DNA of 5,557 nucleotides from an uncultured Bacteroidales bacterium (GTDB lineage: Bacteria; Bacteroidota; Bacteroidia; Bacteroidales; Marinilabiliaceae), in assembly GCA_934699135.1 (NCBI GenBank), contig CAKUVM010000077.1:1-5557 (forward strand), written 5' to 3'. This document shows positions 1 through 5,557 of this stretch, in pieces. The notes below the pieces were generated by a model that saw only the letters and a program-made list of their open reading frames with translations, had not been told where the DNA came from and did not search any database. The position numbers and the translations under genes are program-made. Every line of letters starts with the position of its first letter. Position 1 is the first letter of the stretch.

Positions 1-1
1 G

Positions 2-886
2 ATGAAGAGTAACACTATCCAAGCGATGCGCAGCGAAGTCCAAGGTTCCTTCTATGCCGACAAGTATGCCGTCATTGATGACGCGTCGCAACTTGCCTCC
101 CTCTCTGGTAGGCGATTAGACTCTCTGGTCGTGATTCTTGTGTGCAGTGGCAACGTGGGCCTCTGCGTAGGCGAGAGTGAGTATGCGCTCGGAGAAGACG
201 ACGTCCTCGTCCTCGGCCCCAGTGCCGTTTTGGAGCGGGTTGAGGCCAGCGAGTCGGCGCGGGTCATGTGCCTGTGCCTGTCAATGGATTTTGTCTCAAT
301 GTTCGCGGCCGCCGACTTCCGTCGTGCCGACGTCGCGCTGCTCATAAGCCGCAAGCCGCTGATTCACTTGTCGCCAGGCTCGGCGGACAACCTGTCGGGC
401 TGCATATGGCTGATGAAGTGCAAGGCGCGGGAACCCGAGTCGTTGCTCAACGACAGGATCATCTCCAACTTGGCCAGCGCCTCGGTGTGCGAGTTCGTCT
501 CCGCCTTGGAGGCGGACGCCGAGCAGGTGGGGGGCTACACTTCCGCCGACGCCATTTTCCGCCGTTTCCTGAACCTCTTGGACGGCCAGAGGCCCAAGTG
601 CCGCCGCGTGGACGAGTATGCCCACGACTTGAGCATAACGCCCAAATACCTGTCGTCAATATGCAAGCGCAAGAGCGGCATGACGGCCATCCAGGTGATC
701 AACAAGGCCGTGTTGCGAGACATTGTCGATGCCTTGAAAGACGATACCAAGAGTGTCCGGCAGGTGGCGCAAGAGTTGGGATTCCCGAACCAGTCCTTCT
801 TCGGGACTTTCCTTAAGAAGCACATAGGCCTCTCGCCATTGCAGTATCGTAGCCAAAGAATTGGACGCATTGGCAAAGCCCGGTAA
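2..886 (+). CDS. AraC-family transcriptional regulator
   Basis: A 294-residue protein with the two-part layout of AraC/XylS regulators. Residues about 41-95 are rich in short beta strands, with a glycine-rich turn (GEDDVLVLGP), and fit the N-terminal cupin-like sensing domain. Residues about 200-283 form the double helix-turn-helix DNA-binding domain. The first HTH is near 204-226 (YLSSICKRKSG) and the second near 250-275 (VAQELGFPNQSFFGTFLKK). The family signature G-x-SP-x-x-YR follows at 276-283. The length is normal for the family in Bacteroidales. The ATG sits at the window edge, so a start further upstream cannot be excluded and the promoter is not visible. The ligand and targets are unknown. 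The only other gene in view on this side is the convergent esterase, and convergence alone does not show regulation. The family call is firm; the role is open. Confidence 0.9.
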   Translation: MKSNTIQAMRSEVQGSFYADKYAVIDDASQLASLSGRRLDSLVVILVCSGNVGLCVGESEYALGEDDVLVLGPSAVLERVEASESARVMCLCLSMDFVSMFAAADFRRADVALLISRKPLIHLSPGSADNLSGCIWLMKCKAREPESLLNDRIISNLASASVCEFVSALEADAEQVGGYTSADAIFRRFLNLLDGQRPKCRRVDEYAHDLSITPKYLSSICKRKSGMTAIQVINKAVLRDIVDALKDDTKSVRQVAQELGFPNQSFFGTFLKKHIGLSPLQYRSQRIGRIGKAR

Positions 887-909
887 GGGTTGGGCGCAAG
901 AAAGAGTGG

Positions 910-948
910 AGGCGCTCCCTGTGTCTCTCGGGGAGCGCCTTCTTTTTT
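910..948 (+). terminator. Intrinsic terminator of the AraC gene, possibly bidirectional
   Basis: A perfect 10-bp inverted repeat, AGGCGCTCCC (910-919) and GGGAGCGCCT (931-940), encloses an 11-base loop. It is followed by TCTTTTTT (941-948), the classic rho-independent layout 24 bases after the AraC stop. Read on the - strand, the same stem is followed by CCACTCTTTCTTGC, a weaker T-rich tract. It may therefore also stop transcripts from the convergent esterase gene, whose stop codon is at 962-964. Confidence 0.9.
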
Positions 949-961
949 GCGTCTCTCTGTG

Positions 962-2536
962 TCACTCTATGGCGTCCACGTCAAACAAAATGCCGGACAC
1001 AATGAATGGTGTGGCGGGCAGCGTGATTGACGATCCTATGCATAGGCGGACGTACAGCGTCTCGTATGGCTTCAGGACTATGCCCGTGTAGAACGTGTCG
1101 GTCTTGAAAAAACCGTGAGGTTCGGTCTCCTCAATGCCTCGTCGCCCAATGTCTTTGCAGCGGAAGAAGTCTGTGCCAAGGGAGCAGAGAACCTTGTAGG
1201 TGTGTTCCGAGCTTGACGATATTGACATCTTGTCTATTCTCAGCGTGTTCTCGCCATTGCTTATGCGTAGCTGGATGTAGCTCTCGTTGTCGGGCTCGGC
1301 GGTCCAAGCTCCTCTCGCGGGCAGAAATCCGCCTTTGTCTGTCAGCTCAAGCCCCCTGGCAGATGTCAGACGGGCTGCCATTGTCGTGGTCTCCAGCGGC
1401 TTTGCTATGTCAGCCCACGCTATTCGCGACGCATCATGGCGCGACGCCACCCGCCCGCGCCCCTCAACCATTATGCTCACAGTGGCGTCTGGGGTGCTTA
1501 TCTTCAGCTTCGAGGCCTCTTTCACGTTGCATTTCGGAGCGTAGCACACGTAGACGGACGCAGTGGAGTTGGTATATATGTTCAGTGTGTCTTGCAGGGC
1601 GGAATTGGCGTCTCGCGCCAGCTTGAAGCCCGATGAGGCCTCGATGGAGATTGTCTTGTGGTGGGTGAGGAATTTGGGTTGCAGGGTCGATACGCAGAAC
1701 AGGTCGACAATGTCCAGGGCCTCGCGCGCCGTGTCTCCCACAAAGACGTCGCCAAAGTCGATGGCTTGGCGAGACACAATGATGGCGGGGTGTCGCATCT
1801 CCTTGTCACAAAGTCCCAAGGTGTCCAGGGCCTCGGCCACGGCCATGGCGAACACTGCCGCGCCTTTTGCGCTCGTGTGGGTGTTGTCTCCCCTCACATA
1901 TAGCTGCTCTTTCGACCCCGCTATGCCATAGGCCTCGATTATCTGCTTGCTCTTGGCGCATAGGTCTATGCTGTTGGCCCCCGTGCTGTCGGCCACGTGC
2001 TTCGCCGCCGCGGCGAAGTCGAGGGTCGTGTCGCGCGCTGTCTTGCCAAAGTTGTGCAGGCCGCGGAGCGACACCGTGTTGCCGTCAAAGAGCCTCCGCG
2101 CCGTGGGCGTGACCACCACGGGAGTGGCGCCGGCCTGCCGCGTCTCGTCTACAAACAGGCTCAAATAGTGACAATATGTGTCCCACGGCGATGACGGGTG
2201 CGGAGTGTCTGCGTTGCCTGGCGTCATTCGCTCGTCATTGTGGCCAAACTGGATTAGTACAATGTCTCCGGGGTTTATCTCCTTGCGGGCCGACTTCCAG
2301 CTGCCATCGGTATAAAAGCCGCGTGAGCTCCGTCCGGGCTTTGCGTGGTTCACCACGGTCACGCCGTCGGGTGCCATCTGGCCGAGCATCTGCCCCCATC
2401 CGCACGTTTGGGTTGTGTTGGCGTCATAGTCCGCCACGGTGGAGTCGCCTATGACGTGGACGTGCGGCATATCCGTGCCGCACCCGCAAAAGGTGAGGGA
2501 CAAGACGCTGACTGCGTATTTTGCATAGGGTTTCAT
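962..2536 (-). CDS. SGNH/GDSL esterase lipoprotein, rhamnogalacturonan acetylesterase-like, with C-terminal beta domains
   Basis: A 524-residue secreted protein, probably removing O-acetyl groups from pectin side chains or a related polysaccharide. Residues 1-19 form a short signal peptide with cysteines at 17 and 19. FCGC puts a lipidation cysteine most plausibly at 19, although the lipobox is not canonical. The catalytic domain spans about 25-240 and keeps all SGNH blocks: GDSTV (nucleophile Ser32), NHAKPGRSSR (Gly68), QFGHND (Asn100) and the Asp-His pair in GDNTH (Asp217, His220). The spacing and the PVVVTPTARR segment match rhamnogalacturonan acetylesterases (CE12-like). Residues about 252-361 start with AIDFGDVFVGDTA and end with VSIMVEGRG, the pattern of an ASH-like immunoglobulin-fold domain. 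Residues about 364-524 form a further beta-rich domain like the C-terminal accessory domains of Bacteroidetes pectate lyases. I chose the ATG at 2534-2536 because it yields the signal peptide and lies just downstream of a -7 box; the longer open frame back to 2647 crosses that promoter and the fabG terminator. Exact substrate unknown. Confidence 0.85.
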   Translation of the reverse strand: MKPYAKYAVSVLSLTFCGCGTDMPHVHVIGDSTVADYDANTTQTCGWGQMLGQMAPDGVTVVNHAKPGRSSRGFYTDGSWKSARKEINPGDIVLIQFGHNDERMTPGNADTPHPSSPWDTYCHYLSLFVDETRQAGATPVVVTPTARRLFDGNTVSLRGLHNFGKTARDTTLDFAAAAKHVADSTGANSIDLCAKSKQIIEAYGIAGSKEQLYVRGDNTHTSAKGAAVFAMAVAEALDTLGLCDKEMRHPAIIVSRQAIDFGDVFVGDTAREALDIVDLFCVSTLQPKFLTHHKTISIEASSGFKLARDANSALQDTLNIYTNSTASVYVCYAPKCNVKEASKLKISTPDATVSIMVEGRGRVASRHDASRIAWADIAKPLETTTMAARLTSARGLELTDKGGFLPARGAWTAEPDNESYIQLRISNGENTLRIDKMSISSSSEHTYKVLCSLGTDFFRCKDIGRRGIEETEPHGFFKTDTFYTGIVLKPYETLYVRLCIGSSITLPATPFIVSGILFDVDAIE

Positions 2537-2571
2537 ATGAAAAACGGACGCTTCTTGCTGGCAGAGCAAAG

Positions 2572-2579
2572 CAAATATA
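2572..2579 (-). promoter_or_regulatory. Bacteroidetes-type -7 promoter box for the esterase gene
   Basis: On the - strand this reads TATATTTG, an exact match to the phylum's TAnnTTTG -7 consensus, about 36 bases upstream of the chosen ATG in an AT-rich dip. No TTTG is present at the usual 19-21 base spacing upstream, where the sequence is GC-rich, so the promoter may be weak or need an activator. The inferred leader is about 30 bases with no clear Shine-Dalgarno. Confidence 0.55.
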
Positions 2580-2638
2580 GCATTTTTTGCACAATATGCC
2601 CGTGGCTCGGCTGTTAATATGGCGGTCGGCAACGGCGG

Positions 2639-2675
2639 AAAAAGCAAGGGCGCGATGACAATGCCACCGCGCCCT
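2639..2675 (-). terminator. Intrinsic terminator downstream of fabG
   Basis: On the - strand an 8-bp stem, AGGGCGCG (2675-2668) and CGCGCCCT (2654-2647), closes a 13-base loop. It is followed after TGC by five T residues (2643-2639). It lies 33 bases after the fabG stop codon and separates fabG from the esterase promoter, so the two same-strand genes are probably separate units. Confidence 0.8.
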
Positions 2676-2707
2676 CAGCTCCTATAAGGTCTTTACCTTT
2701 ACGCCAA

Positions 2708-3454
2708 TTACATATTCATTCCGCCATCGACCTGGATGACTTGGCCAGACACGTAGGAAGACATGTCGGAAGCCAGGAATAGCGCCACGTTGGCAATGTC
2801 TTCTGGCGTGCCGCCGCGGTGGAGGGGGATCTTGTCATACCAGCCCTTCTTGACGTCTTCTGGGAGCTGATCCGTCATGGCCGTGATGATGAAGCCCGGG
2901 GCGATGGCGTTGGCCCTGATGCCGCGCTTGCCCATCTCCTGCGCAATGGACTTGGCCAGGCCGATCATGCCGGCCTTGGAGGCGGAGTAGTTGCACTGGC
3001 CGGCGTTGCCGTGGACGCCCACGACCGAGCTCATGTTTATGATGCTGCCTTTGCGCTGCTTGCTCATGATGGGGATGACGGCGTGGATGAAGTTGAATGC
3101 CGACTTCAGGTTGACGGTCAAGACGGCGTCCCACTGTGCCTCGGTCATCTTCAGCATCAGGCCGTCTTTGGTGATGCCGGCGTTGTTCACCAGCACGTCG
3201 ATGGAGCCGAAGTCCGCCAAGATCTGGTTGACGACGGCGTGCGTCTGCTCAAAGAGCGCGGCGTTAGACGCGTAGCCCTTGACCTTTACGCCCAAGGCCG
3301 CAATCTCGGCCTCCGTCTCTTTGGCGGCGTCGTTAATCTCAAGGTCCGTGAATGCTATGTTTGCACCCTGCTCCGCGAAGCGTACGGCAAGGGCCTTGCC
3401 AATGCCGCGTGCGGCTCCCGTGATGAGGGCCGTCTTCCCTTCAAGAAGTTTCAT
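2708..3454 (-). CDS. fabG: 3-oxoacyl-[acyl-carrier-protein] reductase FabG
   Basis: A 248-residue short-chain dehydrogenase/reductase that uses NADPH to reduce 3-oxoacyl-ACP in the cytoplasmic type II fatty acid elongation cycle. The Rossmann glycine motif TGAARGIG is at residues 12-19 and NNAG at 90-93. The catalytic tetrad Asn115, Ser143, Tyr156 and Lys160 is complete, with the typical SSVVG, YSASKAG and PGFI contexts. The C-terminus (YVSGQVIQVDGGMNM) is typical of FabG rather than other SDR enzymes, and the length matches the family (about 244-248). The ATG is preceded by an AT-rich leader with only a weak AGAAAG. The gene has its own promoter (3485-3515) and its own terminator (2639-2675), so it looks monocistronic. 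One small oddity is SNAA at 63-66, where many FabGs have a (N/D)-V-(S/T)-D segment near the cofactor. I recall similar forms in Bacteroidales, so this is probably a lineage trait. Confidence 0.95.
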   Translation of the reverse strand: MKLLEGKTALITGAARGIGKALAVRFAEQGANIAFTDLEINDAAKETEAEIAALGVKVKGYASNAALFEQTHAVVNQILADFGSIDVLVNNAGITKDGLMLKMTEAQWDAVLTVNLKSAFNFIHAVIPIMSKQRKGSIINMSSVVGVHGNAGQCNYSASKAGMIGLAKSIAQEMGKRGIRANAIAPGFIITAMTDQLPEDVKKGWYDKIPLHRGGTPEDIANVALFLASDMSSYVSGQVIQVDGGMNM

Positions 3455-3484
3455 CTTTCTAGCTTATTGAAAAATATATTTTCG

Positions 3485-3515
3485 CAAAGTTATCTTTTTG
3501 GGCAAAAAAATCAAA
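3485..3515 (-). promoter_or_regulatory. Bacteroidetes-type promoter of fabG
   Basis: On the - strand TTTG (3515-3512) is followed by 19 bases and then TAACTTTG (3492-3485), an exact fit to the phylum consensus TTTG-N19-21-TAnnTTTG. The predicted start is near 3480, leaving a leader of roughly 25 bases before the fabG ATG at 3454. The -33 box overlaps the last codons of the sirtuin gene, whose stop is at 3511-3513. Confidence 0.75.
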
Positions 3516-4284
3516 GTTTGAGCCCTTCGTCTTTGAGGGCTGCCTCCAGCTCCATGAACGCCTCCACCGCGCTCCGCCCTATGAAGATGTCGGAATAGCT
3601 GTCCGTTATTTGCGATTTCGTGGGGTTCACTTCTATCACTTTCCCCCCATTCTCATGGACCAAGATCGGTATCATGCCGGCAGGCATCACCACGCCAGAC
3701 GTACCGACCACAATGCACAGGTCTGCTTCCTTCGCCAGGTCGAAACTGGCTGTGAGGGCGGCTTCGGGGATGCCTTCACCAAAGAAGACGAAGTCCGGTT
3801 TGAGGATTCCCCCGCACTCGGGACACCGAGGCGGCTCCTCGGCCATGTTCACTTCACAGCAGCCATATCGCTTCCCGCATTTGGTGCAAGTCACTGTTGC
3901 CGTGGTGCCGTGGAACTCTATCACGTTATGCGAGCCGGCTTTCTGATGTAAGCCGTCAATATTTTGTGTCACAATGGCTTCAAGTCTGCCGGCTTTCTCA
4001 AGTTCTGCCAAGACCATGTGCGCTTTGTTTGGCCTTATGTCTTTCTCCCGCATAAAGTCATAGAAGCATGCCTTTATCGTCTTCCACGATTTCTTCGGGT
4101 TCGACGTGAAGTTCTCTATGTCAATGTCGTTGGGGTCATATTTGCTCCATATGCTGTTCCCGTCTCCCCTGAACGTCGGCACCCCGCTCTCTAGCGATAT
4201 GCCCGCGCCCGTAAACGCTATGGCGCGCTTGGCGTTTGCTATGAGGCGCGCGGCTTCGCGGATTTCTTTGCTCGGTGTGTTCAT
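3511..4284 (-). CDS. Sir2-family NAD-dependent protein deacylase (sirtuin)
   Basis: A 257-residue cytoplasmic sirtuin that removes acyl groups from protein lysines while consuming NAD+. The NAD-binding signature TGAGISLESGVPTFRG is at residues 25-40, TQNIDGLHQKAG at 106-117 and the catalytic His125 in EFHGT. A zinc ribbon is formed by Cys133, Cys136, Cys154 and Cys157. GTS (194-196) and IEVNP (217-221) complete the nucleotide site, so the domain is full length. The ATG at 4282-4284 is chosen because an in-frame extension to 4380 would add an arginine-rich stretch with no sirtuin similarity and overlap the upstream gene. AAAAGG about six bases upstream may serve as ribosome binding site. The gene starts 25 bases after the nitroreductase stop, so the two are probably co-transcribed. 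The Tyr-x-x-Arg motif that gives CobB and SIRT5 their succinyl preference is not evident near residues 70-79, which hints at deacetylase or another specificity. The family call is firm; the substrate is unknown. Confidence 0.92.
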   Translation of the reverse strand: MNTPSKEIREAARLIANAKRAIAFTGAGISLESGVPTFRGDGNSIWSKYDPNDIDIENFTSNPKKSWKTIKACFYDFMREKDIRPNKAHMVLAELEKAGRLEAIVTQNIDGLHQKAGSHNVIEFHGTTATVTCTKCGKRYGCCEVNMAEEPPRCPECGGILKPDFVFFGEGIPEAALTASFDLAKEADLCIVVGTSGVVMPAGMIPILVHENGGKVIEVNPTKSQITDSYSDIFIGRSAVEAFMELEAALKDEGLKL

Positions 4285-4309
4285 TGTCGCCTTTTGGGTT
4301 GAGCATCGG

Positions 4310-4822
4310 TTATGCGAATGAGTACGTCTCCTGCGCCGTTTTCCGGCTCTTGGGCTTTGTCGGCTCATCGGCTGCCGCATAGCCTATGGGCAGCAGTGCG
4401 ACGGGTTCCTCGTCTGCCGTCAGGTTGAGGGCTTTGCGGGCCTTGGCGGGGTCGAAGTTGCACACCCAGCACGTCCCCAACCCTAGCTCCGTGGCGCGCA
4501 GAGTCATGTGGTCGGTCACGATGGCCGCGTCAATGTCGGCGTGGTCTTTGCCGTCATACCCTCTGTGCCAGCTCTTTGCGTGGTTAGCCACGACCACGAT
4601 TATTGCGGGCGCGGTCTTGAACCATTCTCTGTCATACGAGGCTTGAAGTTGGCTCATCAGGCGCGGCGTGGTGGCGCATATCAGCCTGAACGGCTGCTTG
4701 TTCACTGCGGTTGGCGCCAATCTTGCGGCCTCCATCACCTTTATGAGGTCTTTCTTGTCGGGCATCTTGTCGCAATATTTGCGCACGGAGTGCCTCTTCT
4801 CAATGGCTTCCAGAACGTCCAT
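4310..4822 (-). CDS. Nitroreductase-family FMN-dependent oxidoreductase
   Basis: A 170-residue cytoplasmic flavoprotein of the nitroreductase superfamily, which uses NAD(P)H through bound FMN to reduce quinones, nitro compounds or other acceptors. Family marks are RHSVRKY near the N-terminus (Arg10, Ser12, Arg14, FMN phosphate contacts), the flavin-binding APTAVNKQPFRL at 36-47, the helix leading into ELGLGTCWVCNF (112-123) and PIGYAA (145-150). The length fits the short class of these enzymes. An AAGGA at 4829-4833 (read on the - strand), five bases before the ATG, is the best Shine-Dalgarno in the window. A promoter at 4896-4927 precedes it, leaving a leader of about 70 bases. It probably heads a two-gene unit with the sirtuin. 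The natural substrate cannot be told from sequence. The cysteines at 118 and 121 lie next to the flavin-side segment, but I infer no role for them. Confidence 0.9.
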   Translation of the reverse strand: MDVLEAIEKRHSVRKYCDKMPDKKDLIKVMEAARLAPTAVNKQPFRLICATTPRLMSQLQASYDREWFKTAPAIIVVVANHAKSWHRGYDGKDHADIDAAIVTDHMTLRATELGLGTCWVCNFDPAKARKALNLTADEEPVALLPIGYAAADEPTKPKSRKTAQETYSFA

Positions 4823-4866
4823 CTTTTTCCTTGTCTTGTTTAGCGTGGCCGCGCAGCCTCCCTTGT

Positions 4867-4893
4867 TCAGGCGAGGCGCGGCGCATGGCCTGA
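4867..4893. repeat. Short inverted repeat at the nitroreductase transcription start (possible operator)
   Basis: TCAGGC (4867-4872) and GCCTGA (4888-4893) are inverted copies whose centres are 21 bp apart, about two helical turns. They lie directly downstream of the -7 box. The placement suits a repressor site, but six-base arms can occur by chance in GC-rich DNA, and no regulator is identified. One arm lies at or before the predicted start, so an RNA hairpin is less likely. Confidence 0.2.
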
Positions 4894-4895
4894 GG

Positions 4896-4927
4896 CAAAT
4901 CTAAGAAACTGTCGCGTCAAATGCAAA
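4896..4927 (-). promoter_or_regulatory. Bacteroidetes-type promoter of the nitroreductase-sirtuin unit
   Basis: On the - strand TTTG (4927-4924) is followed by 20 bases and then TAGATTTG (4903-4896), matching TTTG-N19-21-TAnnTTTG. The -33 box lies two bases past the end of the lrgB stop codon (4930-4932). The predicted start is near 4890, giving a leader of about 70 bases to the nitroreductase ATG. Confidence 0.7.
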
Positions 4928-4929
4928 AA

Positions 4930-5557
4930 TCACCAAAAAGATGCGAATATGGGTGCCGCAATGACGGTGAGTATGCCGCTGACAACTATTGAGAGGCTGC
5001 TCATGGCCCCTTCGATGGACCCCATCTCCATGGCTTTGGCCGTGCCCACGGCATGTGACGCGCTGCCTATGGCGATGCCTTTCGCGATAGGTTCCGTAAT
5101 CCTCATTATCCTGAGGGCCTGTTCGGCAAAGATGTTGCCCAGCACGCCGGTGATGACTATCACGACGACTGTGACGGAGACGTAGCCGCCCAGCTCTTCC
5201 GACACGCCAATGCCTATGGCCGTGGTGATGGACTTGGGCAGGAACGTGACGTAAGACTCGTGGCCGAAGCGCAGGAGCGCGGAGAGCGCGAGTATTGACG
5301 TCATGCTAGACAGCACCCCCGCCACGATGCCCGCCACCACGGCCCTATAGTTCCGTTTCAGAAGTTCCCACTGCTGATAGAGCGGCAGGGCCAGGCATAT
5401 GGTGGCTGGCGTCAGGAGATAGGATACATATTGTGAACCGGCGGCATAGCTGTCATAGCTCACGCCTGTGATGAGCAGGAAACCTATAATGATGACTATT
5501 GACACCAGCAGCGGGTTGAGCAGCGCGCTTTTGAATCTCTTCTTCAATGCCATGCCC
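4930..5557 (-). CDS. lrgB: LrgB-family membrane protein (partial, N-terminus outside window)
   Basis: An integral inner-membrane protein of the LrgB/CidB/YohK family. Members pair with a small LrgA/CidA protein and have been linked to control of murein hydrolase activity and, in some bacteria and plant plastids, to carboxylate transport. Numbering from the Met at 5551-5553, hydrophobic segments lie at about 11-31, 42-60, 70-94, 122-144 and 184-206. Conserved family stretches are FLPKSITTAIG (104-114) with SEELGG after it, and GSASHAVGTAKAMEMG (163-178) with IEGAMS after it. Family members are usually about 225-235 residues and carry one more membrane segment before the LLNPLL motif, which here appears at residue 11. 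The frame is open at the window edge, so the visible Met is probably internal and the true start lies beyond 5557. An lrgA-like partner would be expected upstream but cannot be seen. No hairpin terminator follows the stop codon. Confidence 0.88.
   Translation of the reverse strand, partial: GMALKKRFKSALLNPLLVSIVIIIGFLLITGVSYDSYAAGSQYVSYLLTPATICLALPLYQQWELLKRNYRAVVAGIVAGVLSSMTSILALSALLRFGHESYVTFLPKSITTAIGIGVSEELGGYVSVTVVVIVITGVLGNIFAEQALRIMRITEPIAKGIAIGSASHAVGTAKAMEMGSIEGAMSSLSIVVSGILTVIAAPIFASFW

Noticed and set aside
268..816. 182-residue open frame in another frame within the AraC gene
   Set aside because: It is arginine- and glycine-rich with no domain, and lies wholly inside a well-supported regulator gene.
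2..886. AraC protein as direct activator of the esterase
   Set aside because: The genes are convergent with the promoter of the esterase 1.6 kb away; no paired operator repeats were seen next to its -7 box.
920..960. Repeated GTCTCTC near the AraC terminator
   Set aside because: It is a short low-complexity match, partly the terminator loop, with no regular spacing.
3491..3508. TTTTTG/CAAAAA inverted repeat between fabG and the sirtuin gene
   Set aside because: An AT-only stem with a two-base loop is too weak for a terminator, and it lies between the promoter boxes of fabG.
2819..3598. Long open frame on the + strand opposite fabG
   Set aside because: It is the mirror of a clear fabG gene in GC-rich DNA, has low-complexity composition (Val, Asp, Gly, His) and no recognisable domain, and it runs across the fabG promoter.
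4285..4380. N-terminal extension of the sirtuin frame with a run of arginines
   Set aside because: It overlaps the end of the nitroreductase gene in another frame and has no sirtuin similarity; the ATG at 4284 fits the family N-terminus.

Overview
The window looks like a stretch of a Bacteroidota (order Bacteroidales, Prevotella/Muribaculum-like) chromosome. Three things point there. Most starts lack a strong Shine-Dalgarno. Three intergenic stretches carry the TAnnTTTG -7 box of this phylum, two of them with a TTTG -33 box at the right spacing. FabG and the secreted esterase also resemble Bacteroidales proteins. The coding DNA is rather GC-rich, with AT-rich dips at the promoters. The species cannot be named from sequence alone.

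Layout: one gene lies on the + strand and five on the - strand. An AraC-family regulator (2-886, +) runs towards a secreted SGNH/GDSL esterase of the rhamnogalacturonan acetylesterase type (962-2536, -). A strong hairpin terminator (910-948) separates the two. Next come fabG (2708-3454, -), a sirtuin (3511-4284, -), a small nitroreductase (4310-4822, -) and an LrgB-family membrane protein (4930-5557, -) that runs off the right edge. Gene density is high and no gene-free stretch exceeds 300 bases.

Transcription units inferred from the sequence: (i) lrgB, with its upstream partner outside the window; (ii) nitroreductase-sirtuin, 25 bases apart, from a promoter at 4896-4927; (iii) fabG, from a promoter at 3485-3515 that overlaps the end of the sirtuin gene, ending at a terminator at 2639-2675; (iv) the esterase, with a -7 box at 2572-2579; (v) the AraC gene. 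The units look functionally independent: fatty acid synthesis, NAD-dependent deacylation plus flavin redox, pectin-side-chain deacetylation, and a murein-hydrolase/carboxylate-export type membrane protein.

I found no mobile element, CRISPR array, RNA gene or defence system, and nothing that amounts to a new biological system. The most interesting items are the three-domain build of the esterase, the compact promoters tucked against neighbouring stop codons, and the apparent lack of the Tyr-x-x-Arg acyl-selectivity motif in the sirtuin.
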